From Minisyncoccota bacterium (GTDB lineage: Bacteria; Patescibacteriota; Minisyncoccia; Minisyncoccales; Minisyncoccaceae), in contig JAQVLF010000001.1 of the NCBI GenBank assembly GCA_028704295.1, forward strand, positions 1 through 64,000: DNA of 64,000 nucleotides. The letters run 5' to 3'. Made by a program: the position numbers and the translations under genes. The first letter of the stretch is position 1. Each line of letters opens with the position of its first letter. Shown here one piece after another: positions 51,400 through 59,208 of this stretch. Under the pieces are notes generated by a model. It saw nothing but the letters and a program-made list of their open reading frames with translations, was not told the DNA's origin and did not search any database.

Positions 51400-52719
51400 T
51401 TATAATTCGTAACTATTTTTCATTTGAGGAACAACAACATCTTTAATATCTTTTTCTAATTTCTTTTTTAAAGCTAATGATTCTTCCTCATCCCCATGAT
51501 TAATAAAAACTTTTTGAGGATTCATTTTTAAAACCCATTCTGTTAATTTTAATGAATCCGCATGAGAAGAAAAAGAATCAATTTTCTTAACTTTAGCCTT
51601 AATAATAATTTCCTTGTCGTTAATAAATATTCTCTCCCTATTTTCTAATTTTTTGCCCAAGGTTCCTTCTGCTTGATAAGAATTTAATAAAATGACGTTG
51701 TTTCTGTCTTTCCCGAAGCGAGCAATGTATGAAGGCATTCTTCCGCCAGAACACATGCCCGATCCAGCAATAATTATTTTAGCTCCATGATTTTTTAAAA
51801 TCTCCTTTGAATCTTTTATCTTTTTAGTTTTTTTAAATCCTTTAAAGTCAAAAATATTATCTCCTGAATTAATCAATGTGATAGCTTCGTTATCAAAAAT
51901 GTTTTTGTAATTTTCATAAATTTCTGTTGCCTTTATGGCAAGAGGACTGTCTAAAAAAATATTAATAAATGGAATTTCTTTATTCTCTACAAACTTATTT
52001 ATTTCAAACAATATTTCTTGTGTCCGCTCTATACTAAAGCTAGGAATTAGAAGAACTGAATCTTTTTGAATAACTTCCTTAATAGTATTTAAAAGCTCTA
52101 GAACTCCCTTTTCCCTTTTTTCATGTATTTTTCCTCCATAAGTAGATTCAGTAAAAACAATGTCTCCAGAATCTATAAATTCCGTATCTCTAACAATAGG
52201 CGCATTATGGTTTCCGAGGTCTCCAGAAAAAACTAGTTTCTTTCCCTCTAAAAAAACTTCAAAAATTGTAGAGCCTAAGATATGTCCAGCATCTTTTAGT
52301 TTAATCTTGATGTTCTTAAAAGCAATTTCGTCTTCATAATTAAAACATTGAAATAGCTCCATTGTTTTTAAAACGTCAGCAAAATTAAAAAGAGGAATCC
52401 TTAAGTCCTTTTCAAAAATATTAGCAGAGTCCTTTAAAATAATCTCTGTTAGATCTCGTGTTGCTTTTGTACTATAGATTTTTCCGTTAAATCCGTTCTT
52501 TAAAAGCTTGGGAAGCCTTCCTGAATGATCCAAATGCGCATGAGTCAATAATACAAAATCAATTTCTTTTGGATCAAATCCAAAGTCTTCTAGATTTTTT
52601 TCATACGAATTCAACCCTTGAAACATTCCTGAATCTATTAAAAACTTTGCTTCTTGAGACTCTATTAATATGCAGGAGCCCGTGACTTCTCTTGCTGCTC
52701 CATAAAAAGATACTTTCAT
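51400..52719 (-). CDS. Metallo-beta-lactamase/beta-CASP RNA-processing nuclease
   Basis: A 439-residue nuclease. Metal site LLTHAHLDHSGRLPKLLKNGF (about 57-77), second site VLRDAGHILGS-type KLKDAGHILGSTIFEV (about 135-150). beta-CASP signature and the C-terminal RMKVx-like SSHADSLKLTEWVLKMNPQ and HGDEEES (motif C) are present. Likely an mRNA-processing ribonuclease of the CPSF-like group rather than a lactamase. It lies upstream of the DGR on the same strand but 65 bp away with its own terminator absent. Confidence 0.93.
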   Translation of the reverse strand: MKVSFYGAAREVTGSCILIESQEAKFLIDSGMFQGLNSYEKNLEDFGFDPKEIDFVLLTHAHLDHSGRLPKLLKNGFNGKIYSTKATRDLTEIILKDSANIFEKDLRIPLFNFADVLKTMELFQCFNYEDEIAFKNIKIKLKDAGHILGSTIFEVFLEGKKLVFSGDLGNHNAPIVRDTEFIDSGDIVFTESTYGGKIHEKREKGVLELLNTIKEVIQKDSVLLIPSFSIERTQEILFEINKFVENKEIPFINIFLDSPLAIKATEIYENYKNIFDNEAITLINSGDNIFDFKGFKKTKKIKDSKEILKNHGAKIIIAGSGMCSGGRMPSYIARFGKDRNNVILLNSYQAEGTLGKKLENRERIFINDKEIIIKAKVKKIDSFSSHADSLKLTEWVLKMNPQKVFINHGDEEESLALKKKLEKDIKDVVVPQMKNSYEL

Positions 52720-52912
52720 GAATAGATTATACCATTTGACAAAACAATTGCAATCAATAGTCTTACAACATTAATAAGATCTGTCGTAAAAAAGTAAGTA
52801 CTTGAAAAAAGTCAGATTTTTGCAGTTCGTTATCCTGAATTAACCTTGAGTAAATTAATCTCATTATATTCTTTCTAAAGCATTGTCAAACTTTTCAGAT
52901 TCAAAATCTAAA

Positions 52913-53185
52913 TTAAAAAATTTCCGAATGTGAACCGATTCTTAAAAGTAATATAATAGACTCTTCTTTTTTAATTTTATAAATTAAAAGTACATCTGGC
53001 TTTATATGACATTCGAAACATCCCTTAAATTCTCCTGATAAGCTATGATTAGAATTTTTAAAGGGCAATCGTCCTCCATCAGTTAAAATATTCAAAATTG
53101 TCTCTAACTCTTTAATAATATTACTATTATATTCGTAATGCTTTAAGTTTTTTTTGAATTTATTAGAATATTTTATTTTAAGCAT
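52913..53185 (-). CDS. YafQ/RelE-family toxin
   Basis: A 90-residue mRNA-interferase-type toxin. IKYSNKFKKNLKHYEYN, a GGRLPFKNSNHSLSGEFKGCFECHI centre (about 35-59) with the His residues, and LRIGSHSEIF at the end (YafQ GSHSELF-type). It starts 1 bp after the antitoxin stop, the usual geometry. Its partner (53187) is DinJ-like. Cleaves mRNA on the ribosome when free. Confidence 0.9.
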   Translation of the reverse strand: MLKIKYSNKFKKNLKHYEYNSNIIKELETILNILTDGGRLPFKNSNHSLSGEFKGCFECHIKPDVLLIYKIKKEESIILLLRIGSHSEIF

Positions 53186-53186
53186 G

Positions 53187-53468
53187 TCAGTCTTTTAAAA
53201 CATCACGAATAAGGTCTGCTCCATTTGTAAAAGATTTTTCGCTATTTTCTGCCTCTATAATTGCTTCACGTAAAATTTCGGCATTGCGTAAAGTCATACC
53301 ATTACTGTCTCTTAATTCACAAGGAAAACTTTTTGTATTTATTACTTGTCTAAAAAAGATTTTAATAGCGGAACTCATATCCATTCCCAAATTCTCTAAA
53401 ATTTTCTTTGCTTCTTTTTTTGTTTTAGAATCTATACGAATTTGAATTTGTGTATTTTTATTAGTCAT
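53187..53468 (-). CDS. DinJ/RelB-family antitoxin
   Basis: Starting at 53468 (MTNKNTQIQIRIDSKTKKEAK) gives 93 residues with the ribbon-helix-helix N-terminal fold IQIRIDSKTKKEAKKILENLGMDMSSAIKIFF, typical of DinJ. The C-terminal part wraps the toxin. Upstream codons in the open frame have no support. A strong promoter and an inverted repeat overlap it, consistent with autorepression by the complex. Confidence 0.9.
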   Translation of the reverse strand: MTNKNTQIQIRIDSKTKKEAKKILENLGMDMSSAIKIFFRQVINTKSFPCELRDSNGMTLRNAEILREAIIEAENSEKSFTNGADLIRDVLKD

Positions 53469-53474
53469 ATTTAT

Positions 53475-53505
53475 ATTGTATTGAATTTGTATGCATTTGT
53501 CAATA
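53475..53505 (-). promoter_or_regulatory. Promoter and putative operator of the toxin-antitoxin pair
   Basis: TTGACA (53498-53503), 17-bp spacer, TACAAT (53475-53480) on the minus strand. An inverted repeat TATTGA (53479-53484)/TCAATA (53500-53505) overlaps both hexamers, a likely binding site for the DinJ-YafQ complex. Predicted start near 53468, so the message may be nearly leaderless. Confidence 0.65.
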
Positions 53506-53590
53506 TATTTTCTTTTACTACTTATTTTGATGAAATCCATAATCACGTAAGTATTGTCAAACAATGATTTAAAAGATATTATATTTATAT

Positions 53591-54409
53591 ATGAAACTAT
53601 TTATCTTGCCTTTTGACCATAGGACATCTTTTTTAAAAATATTAGAAAAGAAAAGCAAAAAGAAAGTTGAAGAATTAAAACAAATAATTTTTGATGGCTT
53701 TCTTGATGTTTATAATAATTACAAAAAGAAAAATGAGCTTGCTATTTTAGTTGATGAAAAATACGGAAGCAAAATAATAGCATATGCTAAGGAACACAAT
53801 ATTTCTTTATGCCTTCCAATTGAAAAAAGCGGGAAAGAAATTTTGGAATTGGAATATAAAGATTTAGATGAAGTTAAAAAAATTAACCCAGACTATGTTA
53901 AAGTTCTTTTGCGATACAATCCCTTTAATATCAAAATAAACAAGAGGCAGATTAAAGTCTTAAAGAGAATCAATGATTTTATAACTAAAAATAACTATAA
54001 ATTAATTTTAGAATTATTAGTTCCAATGGCTAAAGAAGATATTAAATTGACTAAGGATTATGATAAATATTTAAGGCTTTATAGGACTCTTCAAGCCATC
54101 GAAGAAATTCAAGAAAATATAAAAGTAGATGTATGGAAGCTTGAAGGATTCAATAAAAAAGAATGGAAGGAAATTATAAAAATAACAGAATCTAAAATAA
54201 TTTTCTTAGGAAGAGGAGAATCAAAAGAAAAGGTAAAAAAATGGCTTAAAGCAGCCAAGCAAGAAAAGAATATTATAGGATTTGCAATAGGAAGAACAAT
54301 ATTTATGGATTCTATTAAAAAATATAATGAAGGATTAATTTCCAAAGAAAAAGCAAAAAAAGAAATTTCTAAAAACTTTAAGTATTTTATTGATCTTTGG
54401 AATAAATAA
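53591..54409 (+). CDS. DUF2090 aldolase-like TIM-barrel protein
   Basis: A 272-residue protein. MKLFILPFDHRTSFLKILEKK is the DUF2090 N-terminus, followed by barrel strands (LAILVDEKYGSKII, YVKVLLRYNPFN, KLILELLVPM, KVDVWKLEGF, IIFLGRGESKEKV). The family occurs at the C-terminus of bifunctional sugar kinases of the inositol pathway, with aldolase-type chemistry on 2-deoxy-5-keto-D-gluconate-6-phosphate; the stand-alone form is common in CPR. Substrate is unknown. It overlaps the convergent CapA gene by 23 bp. Confidence 0.8.
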   Translation: MKLFILPFDHRTSFLKILEKKSKKKVEELKQIIFDGFLDVYNNYKKKNELAILVDEKYGSKIIAYAKEHNISLCLPIEKSGKEILELEYKDLDEVKKINPDYVKVLLRYNPFNIKINKRQIKVLKRINDFITKNNYKLILELLVPMAKEDIKLTKDYDKYLRLYRTLQAIEEIQENIKVDVWKLEGFNKKEWKEIIKITESKIIFLGRGESKEKVKKWLKAAKQEKNIIGFAIGRTIFMDSIKKYNEGLISKEKAKKEISKNFKYFIDLWNK

Positions 54410-55379
54410 TTATTTCTCCATTTTCAATTTCTTCTTTTAATTCAGGCATAGATATTGAAAATAAAAAATTTAAAACCTCTCTATTATCTTGAAGCACTTC
54501 AGGCTGAGCTTTGTTTTCTTCAATTATAGAAATACTATAAATTTGTTTTTTATCATATAAATCTAAATTAATCATTAAGCCTTGCTGAGTTTCTTTTGAA
54601 AAATATTGGTCGAATATAAAATTGCCTAAAGAATAAAAAATTAGTTTATTCTTATACTTCTCAATATTTTGAATAACGTGTGGATGCCCTCCAATAATTA
54701 AATCTGCTCCTGAATCAATCATTAGATGAGCTAAATTAATTTGATTCTCTCTAGCCTCGTGAACATATTCTTCTCCCCAGTGAATTAAAACTATTAAAAA
54801 TTTATCATTATTATCTTCTTTAATCTTTTTAATATTTAAAGCAATTTCCTCATTAGTACAATTAAAATCAAATGTCTTATTAACAGCGTAAAAAATAATA
54901 TTGTCTTTAGCAGCAATGTCATCAATCGAACAATAGGTTGGATCTCCAACATAATCAATATTGTTTAAAGATAAAAAGCTTTTAGTCTCCTCTAAGCCTT
55001 TACGTTCCATATTCATTGTATGGTTGTTGGCAAGAGACAAAACATTAAAATTATTGTTTTTCAAAACCTCTGCAATTCTTTTATCAAAAGAAAAAATCAT
55101 TGAATGATCCGAAATATATTTAGTTTGATTAACGATCGGGCCTTCTAGATTTCCAACAACAATATCCCCTTCCAAATTTATTTTCTTAAATGGATAATCG
55201 AAATCATTTTTGAATAATAAATATTCAACACCTCTATCAAACATCATATCTCCTACAAACAAAATTTTAAGAGGCTTTTCTTCCTCAATTGTATATTCAA
55301 TAGGAACTTCAAAGGTAAGTGCATTTGCCAAAAATAAAAAAGCAATAATTATTGAAAAAAACATTATTTTTTTAAACAT
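54387..55379 (-). CDS. CapA-family metallophosphatase-like surface protein
   Basis: Signal anchor (about 1-19), then LFVGDMMFDRGVEYLL (about 35-50), GNLEGPIVNQT (about 77-87), LSLANNHTMNMERKGLEET (about 115-133) and HPHVIQNIEKYKNKLIFYSLGNFIFDQ (about 230-256). These are the metal- and phosphate-binding motifs of the CapA/PGA-synthesis family (calcineurin-like fold). Role in capsule or envelope assembly is family knowledge. It overlaps the TsaC stop. Confidence 0.92.
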   Translation of the reverse strand: MFKKIMFFSIIIAFLFLANALTFEVPIEYTIEEEKPLKILFVGDMMFDRGVEYLLFKNDFDYPFKKINLEGDIVVGNLEGPIVNQTKYISDHSMIFSFDKRIAEVLKNNNFNVLSLANNHTMNMERKGLEETKSFLSLNNIDYVGDPTYCSIDDIAAKDNIIFYAVNKTFDFNCTNEEIALNIKKIKEDNNDKFLIVLIHWGEEYVHEARENQINLAHLMIDSGADLIIGGHPHVIQNIEKYKNKLIFYSLGNFIFDQYFSKETQQGLMINLDLYDKKQIYSISIIEENKAQPEVLQDNREVLNFLFSISMPELKEEIENGEIIIYSKDQ

Positions 55380-55906
55380 ATCTTTCCTCTTAATATTTCG
55401 AGTTCATTTTTGTTTTTTATATTAACTAAAATGGAAGGTTCACTTAAACATTCTTTCGAGTCGATATAAAAATCAATTTCTTCTCCAAAGTATTTTTTTG
55501 CCTCATCAATATTTTTAGCAGGCTCATCTCCTTCTTTATTAACTGATGTTGCAACAATTGGGCCAACCTCTTTAATCAAATCCACTAATTCTTTTTTATC
55601 TGGAACTCTAAAAGCAATTGAATTTAAGCCTCTGTGTAGATGAGGAAATTCATTGCATGGAAGTATGACGCTTGTCTTGCCTGGCCAAAATTCTTTTAAA
55701 ATATCAAAATACTCAATATCTATTTTAAAAATACTTTTCAAATCTTCTATTGATGATATAAGCACGATAAATGGTTTTTGAGGATTTCTATTCTTTATTT
55801 TATAAATCCTTTGAACCACATTTTCATCAAGCGCTAATCCCACAATACCATAAATGGTATCGGTTAAGATTACTCCTATTTTTTTATTTAATAATTCTTT
55901 TTTCAT
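55364..55906 (-). CDS. tsaC: L-threonylcarbamoyladenylate synthase (YrdC/Sua5 domain)
   Basis: Makes the precursor of t6A37 in ANN-reading tRNAs. From the Met at 55906 (MKKELLNKKIGVILTDTIYG) it has the family motifs TDTIYGIVGLAL (about 15-26), KIKNRNPQKPFIVLIS (about 36-51), FWPGKTSVILP (about 75-85) and GPIVATSVNKEGDEPAK. About 180 residues, as the short TsaC. It overlaps the CapA start by 16 bp. Confidence 0.92.
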   Translation of the reverse strand: MKKELLNKKIGVILTDTIYGIVGLALDENVVQRIYKIKNRNPQKPFIVLISSIEDLKSIFKIDIEYFDILKEFWPGKTSVILPCNEFPHLHRGLNSIAFRVPDKKELVDLIKEVGPIVATSVNKEGDEPAKNIDEAKKYFGEEIDFYIDSKECLSEPSILVNIKNKNELEILRGKICLKK

Positions 55907-55924
55907 TATGTAAAATAATAGCAA

Positions 55925-56116
55925 AAAAACATTGTTTGATCAAACTAAAAAAACAAAATCTTTTAAAAGCAATAAAAAACTAAAAATAATGTTCAAAAGA
56001 AAATTTCTTTTACGAATATATCAAATATTATAAACGATCTTTCAAAAACATTAAAAAATGATTATTCTAACAAAAAAATAAAGGAATCCATGAAGGCGTA
56101 AAAAGACTTCGAAAGT
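55925..56116. other. Non-coding AT-rich stretch between TsaC and the avd-like remnant
   Basis: No gene I can support. It has the expected position for a TR in a decayed DGR cassette, but no stretch matches the VR-like end of the neighbouring lectin gene or the intact TR at 49535. On the minus strand the frame after the remnant's stop continues FEVFLRLHGFLYFFVRI for about 20 codons before another stop. Confidence 0.4.
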
Positions 56117-56245
56117 TTATCTCATCCATATATATTCTCCAATTGTCACTCTAAATATTTTTGGTAAATGTTTGTGAATATGGTAATACCTTTTGTATAT
56201 CACAAGAAAATCATGAAAAATCTTTGGATGTGGAAATTTTGACAT
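56117..56245 (-). pseudogene. Truncated Avd-like four-helix-bundle remnant, 42 aa
   Basis: A frame from the ATG at 56245 reads MSKFPHPKIFHDFLVIYKRY, then YHIHKHLPKIFRVTIGEYIW and a stop. FPK/LPKxFRxxIGEYI is the N-terminal signature of Avd and related four-helix-bundle proteins, matching the intact Avd at 49687-50031 (FPKNQRFILGQKI). Only the first helix and part of the second survive. It lies directly downstream of a secreted CLec-like gene, the order of a DGR target-avd pair. Confidence 0.6.
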
Positions 56246-56267
56246 TTTTTTAAATTAAAAAGTGTGC

Positions 56268-56942
56268 CTAGCGAACGCAACGAAACCAACTAAATGTATT
56301 ATGGTCGAGTTGGTTGCCGTGAAAGTAGATGGAGCTGTTAACCTCCTGCCTAGAAAAACTGTTGCAAGATGCGCCATTTAGTACAGTAATACTCCATTGA
56401 CTTCCTCCAGGAGTACTTGTAAACTCCCATCTAGCATCTAAAGAATTATTAAATGATGTCATTCCATTGCCATTTGGTCCGCCTAAAGCTGTGCAAGCAG
56501 CTTGAATTTCCTCTGTTGTTGGAATTCTTGCTCCAATATCTGCGCATTGTCTTAATGCTTGAGCATATGGCCATTCACCTGTGTCAAATCCTCCAGCAAA
56601 TCTTGGATAAGCATCAATGTGAAGAGTTTTGCCATTATAAACAAACTCCAACCCCCCGCCCTCTTTGCATAAATTAGCATAGTTATCAGGGCATGAATAG
56701 CCTGTTCCAGTTTGTGCGAGTAATTCACTTGAATCATAATTATCCAATAAATCAGCATTTAGATTCTTTATTTTCCCTTTATCTTTATGCACTTCTTGCT
56801 CAACTGAAGAAGTATTTAAAGGAGCTGTGTATTCGCTTGGCATTGAACCAGATGGCTCAGACCAAGAAAATGCTGAATAAGATATTCCAATAGCAAATAT
56901 TGCTACTAAAAACATAACAAGTATTTTATTTTTTTTATCCAT
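56268..56942 (-). CDS. Secreted CLec/FGE-like protein, possible former DGR target
   Basis: A 224-residue protein with a signal anchor (about 6-26), an acidic linker and a CLec-fold-like domain: ELLAQTGTGYSCPDNYANLCK, YAQALRQCADIGARIPTTEEI (about 130-150) and a C-terminal SWFRCVR, similar to the GFRCAR end of the intact DGR target. The 3' end is rich in Asn, His and Ser codons. It is followed by the Avd-like remnant but has no matching TR nearby. It is followed by the lepB end upstream. Confidence 0.7.
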   Translation of the reverse strand: MDKKNKILVMFLVAIFAIGISYSAFSWSEPSGSMPSEYTAPLNTSSVEQEVHKDKGKIKNLNADLLDNYDSSELLAQTGTGYSCPDNYANLCKEGGGLEFVYNGKTLHIDAYPRFAGGFDTGEWPYAQALRQCADIGARIPTTEEIQAACTALGGPNGNGMTSFNNSLDARWEFTSTPGGSQWSITVLNGASCNSFSRQEVNSSIYFHGNQLDHNTFSWFRCVR

Positions 56943-56947
56943 GTTTT

Positions 56948-57529
56948 TTATTTATTAATTATTACTCTTCCTACTATTTGTTGGTTTGAAATAAAGCTAA
57001 ATTTCCTTGAATCAAAGGTCGATGGATCTGTATTATCTCCTAAAACCAAATAACTATTTTTTGAAATTACATTATCTTCTAATGGTATTGATAACATTTT
57101 TTGCTGAGGTTGATTAATTCTATGCTTTTCACCGAGAGAATTTACTGCAAACTCTCCATTGATTTTAATAAACCCATCCTCAAACTCTAAAGTATCTCCT
57201 TCCATAGCCATTACTTTCTTAATGTAGTCTCCTTCCCTTGTCTTGAAATTAAAAATTATTATGTCTCCTTTCTTAATTTCATTACAATCATAGTAATTTT
57301 CGTAAGTTGTCACTGTTTCTCCATTTTTGATAAACGGAGACATTGAAGTGCCATCAACTGTTCTTGTTTTCTTTTCAAAACAAGACTTATCAATTATTAC
57401 ATTACCACTGTCTTGTTTTAAAAAAGCAAAGTGTATAAAAAAAGCAATTGCAATAATTGCTAAAAACATGAGAATAAGCTTTCTTTTGCTAATATTGTCT
57501 TGGTTTTCCTTTATTTCTACCGGTGGCAT
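56948..57529 (-). CDS. lepB: Signal peptidase I
   Basis: Cleaves signal peptides of exported proteins. N-terminal membrane anchor (about 18-37); the catalytic serine is in VDGTSMSPFIKNGE (S62) and the general base lysine in DYIKKVMAMEGDTLE (K104). LVLGDNTDPSTFDSRKF (about 157-173) is box E. Length 193, normal for single-span forms. Ends 5 bp before the CLec-like gene, itself a plausible substrate. Confidence 0.96.
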   Translation of the reverse strand: MPPVEIKENQDNISKRKLILMFLAIIAIAFFIHFAFLKQDSGNVIIDKSCFEKKTRTVDGTSMSPFIKNGETVTTYENYYDCNEIKKGDIIIFNFKTREGDYIKKVMAMEGDTLEFEDGFIKINGEFAVNSLGEKHRINQPQQKMLSIPLEDNVISKNSYLVLGDNTDPSTFDSRKFSFISNQQIVGRVIINK

Positions 57530-57729
57530 ATTTTACTCAAATTCTTAAACAATTAAAATATACCATATATATATATAACGCAAGTCAACACGCACACATG
57601 CAACAACGTACATAGCCTATGATATTATGCAATTGTAAAAGCAAAATACATTTTGGAGCCGATTTTAAATTTATTTAAACATTATTGCTGGCTTTATTAA
57701 ATCCAAAAATGAATTCATCTTGCTAGATT
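57530..57729. other. Intergenic stretch, no clear feature
   Basis: About 200 bp with TATATATATA and no coding frame or hairpin that I can support. Confidence 0.5.
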
Positions 57730-57996
57730 TTACTTTGAGCATCCTCCGCAGCCTCCGCAAGATCCTGAGCATCCTTTTGGAGGATTCTTAAAAATCTCTT
57801 TAAGCTCATCTTCACTTAAGACAGATCCTGAATAAGCAATTATATTATTTACTACAACTAAAGGAAGATCATAAAAATCTGTTTCTTCAAAGACAAATTC
57901 AACTTCAATGTCTTTAAAATCTAGAGAAGCATTTTGAGCTTTTTTAAAAAGCTCCTCAGATTCTTTACTATTATTTCCTACAATTAATATTTTCAT
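57730..57996 (-). CDS. Thioredoxin-fold-like protein with Cys-rich tail
   Basis: An 88-residue protein: MKILIVGNNSKESEELFKKAQ opens it, LPLVVVNNIIAYSGSVLSEDELKEIF (about 48-73) is the cis-Pro and C-terminal helix of thioredoxin-like folds, and the end carries a Cys-Gly tail (GCSGSCGGCGGCSK) with five Cys. The usual N-terminal CxxC is missing, so the tail may carry the thiols or metal. Function unknown, perhaps metal delivery or redox. It lies upstream of uvrC, separated by 18 bp. Confidence 0.6.
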   Translation of the reverse strand: MKILIVGNNSKESEELFKKAQNASLDFKDIEVEFVFEETDFYDLPLVVVNNIIAYSGSVLSEDELKEIFKNPPKGCSGSCGGCGGCSK

Positions 57997-58014
57997 ACTT
58001 TTAATATACTAAAA

Positions 58015-59208
58015 CTATTTGAGTCTCGCAAGTTTCCTCTGATAGCTTATTGCAAAACGATGAGCTTCATTTCTTACATTTATAAATAATTTTTTATTAT
58101 TTTCTATAAAGCTGATTATATCTTTATTTTTACTTCCATATACAAATTCATCTTTCTTCCTGTCTTTTCCTTTTGCAATTCCAAAAACAAAAATATCCTT
58201 AAACGTTTTTTTGGCTAAATTAACTTGCGATTTTCCTCCATCAACTAAAATAATCTGAGGAGATTCCCATTCACTATGCTTTAATCTCCTTTCAAAAACT
58301 TCTCTTAAGCAATCAATGTCGCTTTGCTTTTGAACAGTTCTAATTTTAAATCTTTTATATTCTTTTTTAACAGAACCTTCTAAATTGAAAACCACCATGC
58401 TTCCAACTTTATAATCCTTTCCAAAATTAGAAATATCGTATCCTTCTATTCTTTTAATATTTAATTTTTCTTTGAAATCATCTTCTACAAAACTTTTGCT
58501 AATAAGGGACGCATCCTGTATTTTTTGAAGCCTTTTTAATTGAAATTTTACTCTATTTGCTTCTTCAAATTTTTCTTCTTTAGCAAATTTCTTCATCTGT
58601 CTTTCTAAATTTTTAATAACAGCTTTTTTATTTCCATTTAAAAATTGAATGAGTGGCTTTATCACCCTCTTATTATATTCATCCTTATTTATTTTATTAA
58701 TGCAAACTCCCAGGCATTTTTTGATTTGGTAATCAAAGCATGGACGCTTCTGATTTGGCTCACATTTTGAAACAAAAAAAAGCGAATGCAATATCCTAAG
58801 CATCTCAGATGTTTTAATATTTGGATAAGGCCCGAACAGTTTTTTAACTTTCTTTTTATCAAAATCTTTTAATTCGTGCTCCCTTATTGTTTTTAATTTA
58901 GGAAAATCCTCTTTTATTAAATAAAGATAAATCCAACTCTTGTCATCCTTTCCAATTACATTATATCTTGGTCTCATTTTCTTAATATATTTAGCCTCTA
59001 AAATTGCAGCCTCTATAACTGAATCTGTTTCAATGGTTTTGATTTGAGTGACTTCTTTAATCAAAAGCTCTATTGGCCTTCCAGTCTTAGGGTGAGAGAA
59101 ATAGCTCTTTACTCTATTTTTAAGAGAAGTTGCTTTTCCCACATATATGAGCTCATTATCTTTATAAAAAAGATAAATTCCTGGAACATCTTTTAAATTT
59201 TTTATCAT
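58015..59208 (-). CDS. uvrC: UvrC-like excinuclease subunit, truncated form
   Basis: Nucleotide-excision repair incision subunit. The N-terminal GIY-YIG nuclease is complete (VPGIYLFYKDNELIYVGKATSLKNR, about 8-32). A UVR/UvrB-binding helical pair is in AKEEKFEEANRVKFQLKRL (about 208-226). The RNase H-like region holds GYDISNFGKDYKVGSMVVF and LVDGGKSQVNLAK (about 322-334). It stops at 397 residues; the C-terminal helix-hairpin-helix domain of UvrC (about 600) is missing. Common in CPR. It is coupled to uvrA by a 4-bp overlap. Confidence 0.9.
   Translation of the reverse strand: MIKNLKDVPGIYLFYKDNELIYVGKATSLKNRVKSYFSHPKTGRPIELLIKEVTQIKTIETDSVIEAAILEAKYIKKMRPRYNVIGKDDKSWIYLYLIKEDFPKLKTIREHELKDFDKKKVKKLFGPYPNIKTSEMLRILHSLFFVSKCEPNQKRPCFDYQIKKCLGVCINKINKDEYNKRVIKPLIQFLNGNKKAVIKNLERQMKKFAKEEKFEEANRVKFQLKRLQKIQDASLISKSFVEDDFKEKLNIKRIEGYDISNFGKDYKVGSMVVFNLEGSVKKEYKRFKIRTVQKQSDIDCLREVFERRLKHSEWESPQIILVDGGKSQVNLAKKTFKDIFVFGIAKGKDRKKDEFVYGSKNKDIISFIENNKKLFINVRNEAHRFAISYQRKLARLK

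Noticed and set aside
51400..52719. Beta-lactamase
   Set aside because: The beta-CASP motifs mark it as an RNA-processing nuclease.
56268..56330. VR copy served by the intact TR
   Set aside because: No gap-free match to TR 49535-49650; only short words such as CGAAACC are shared.
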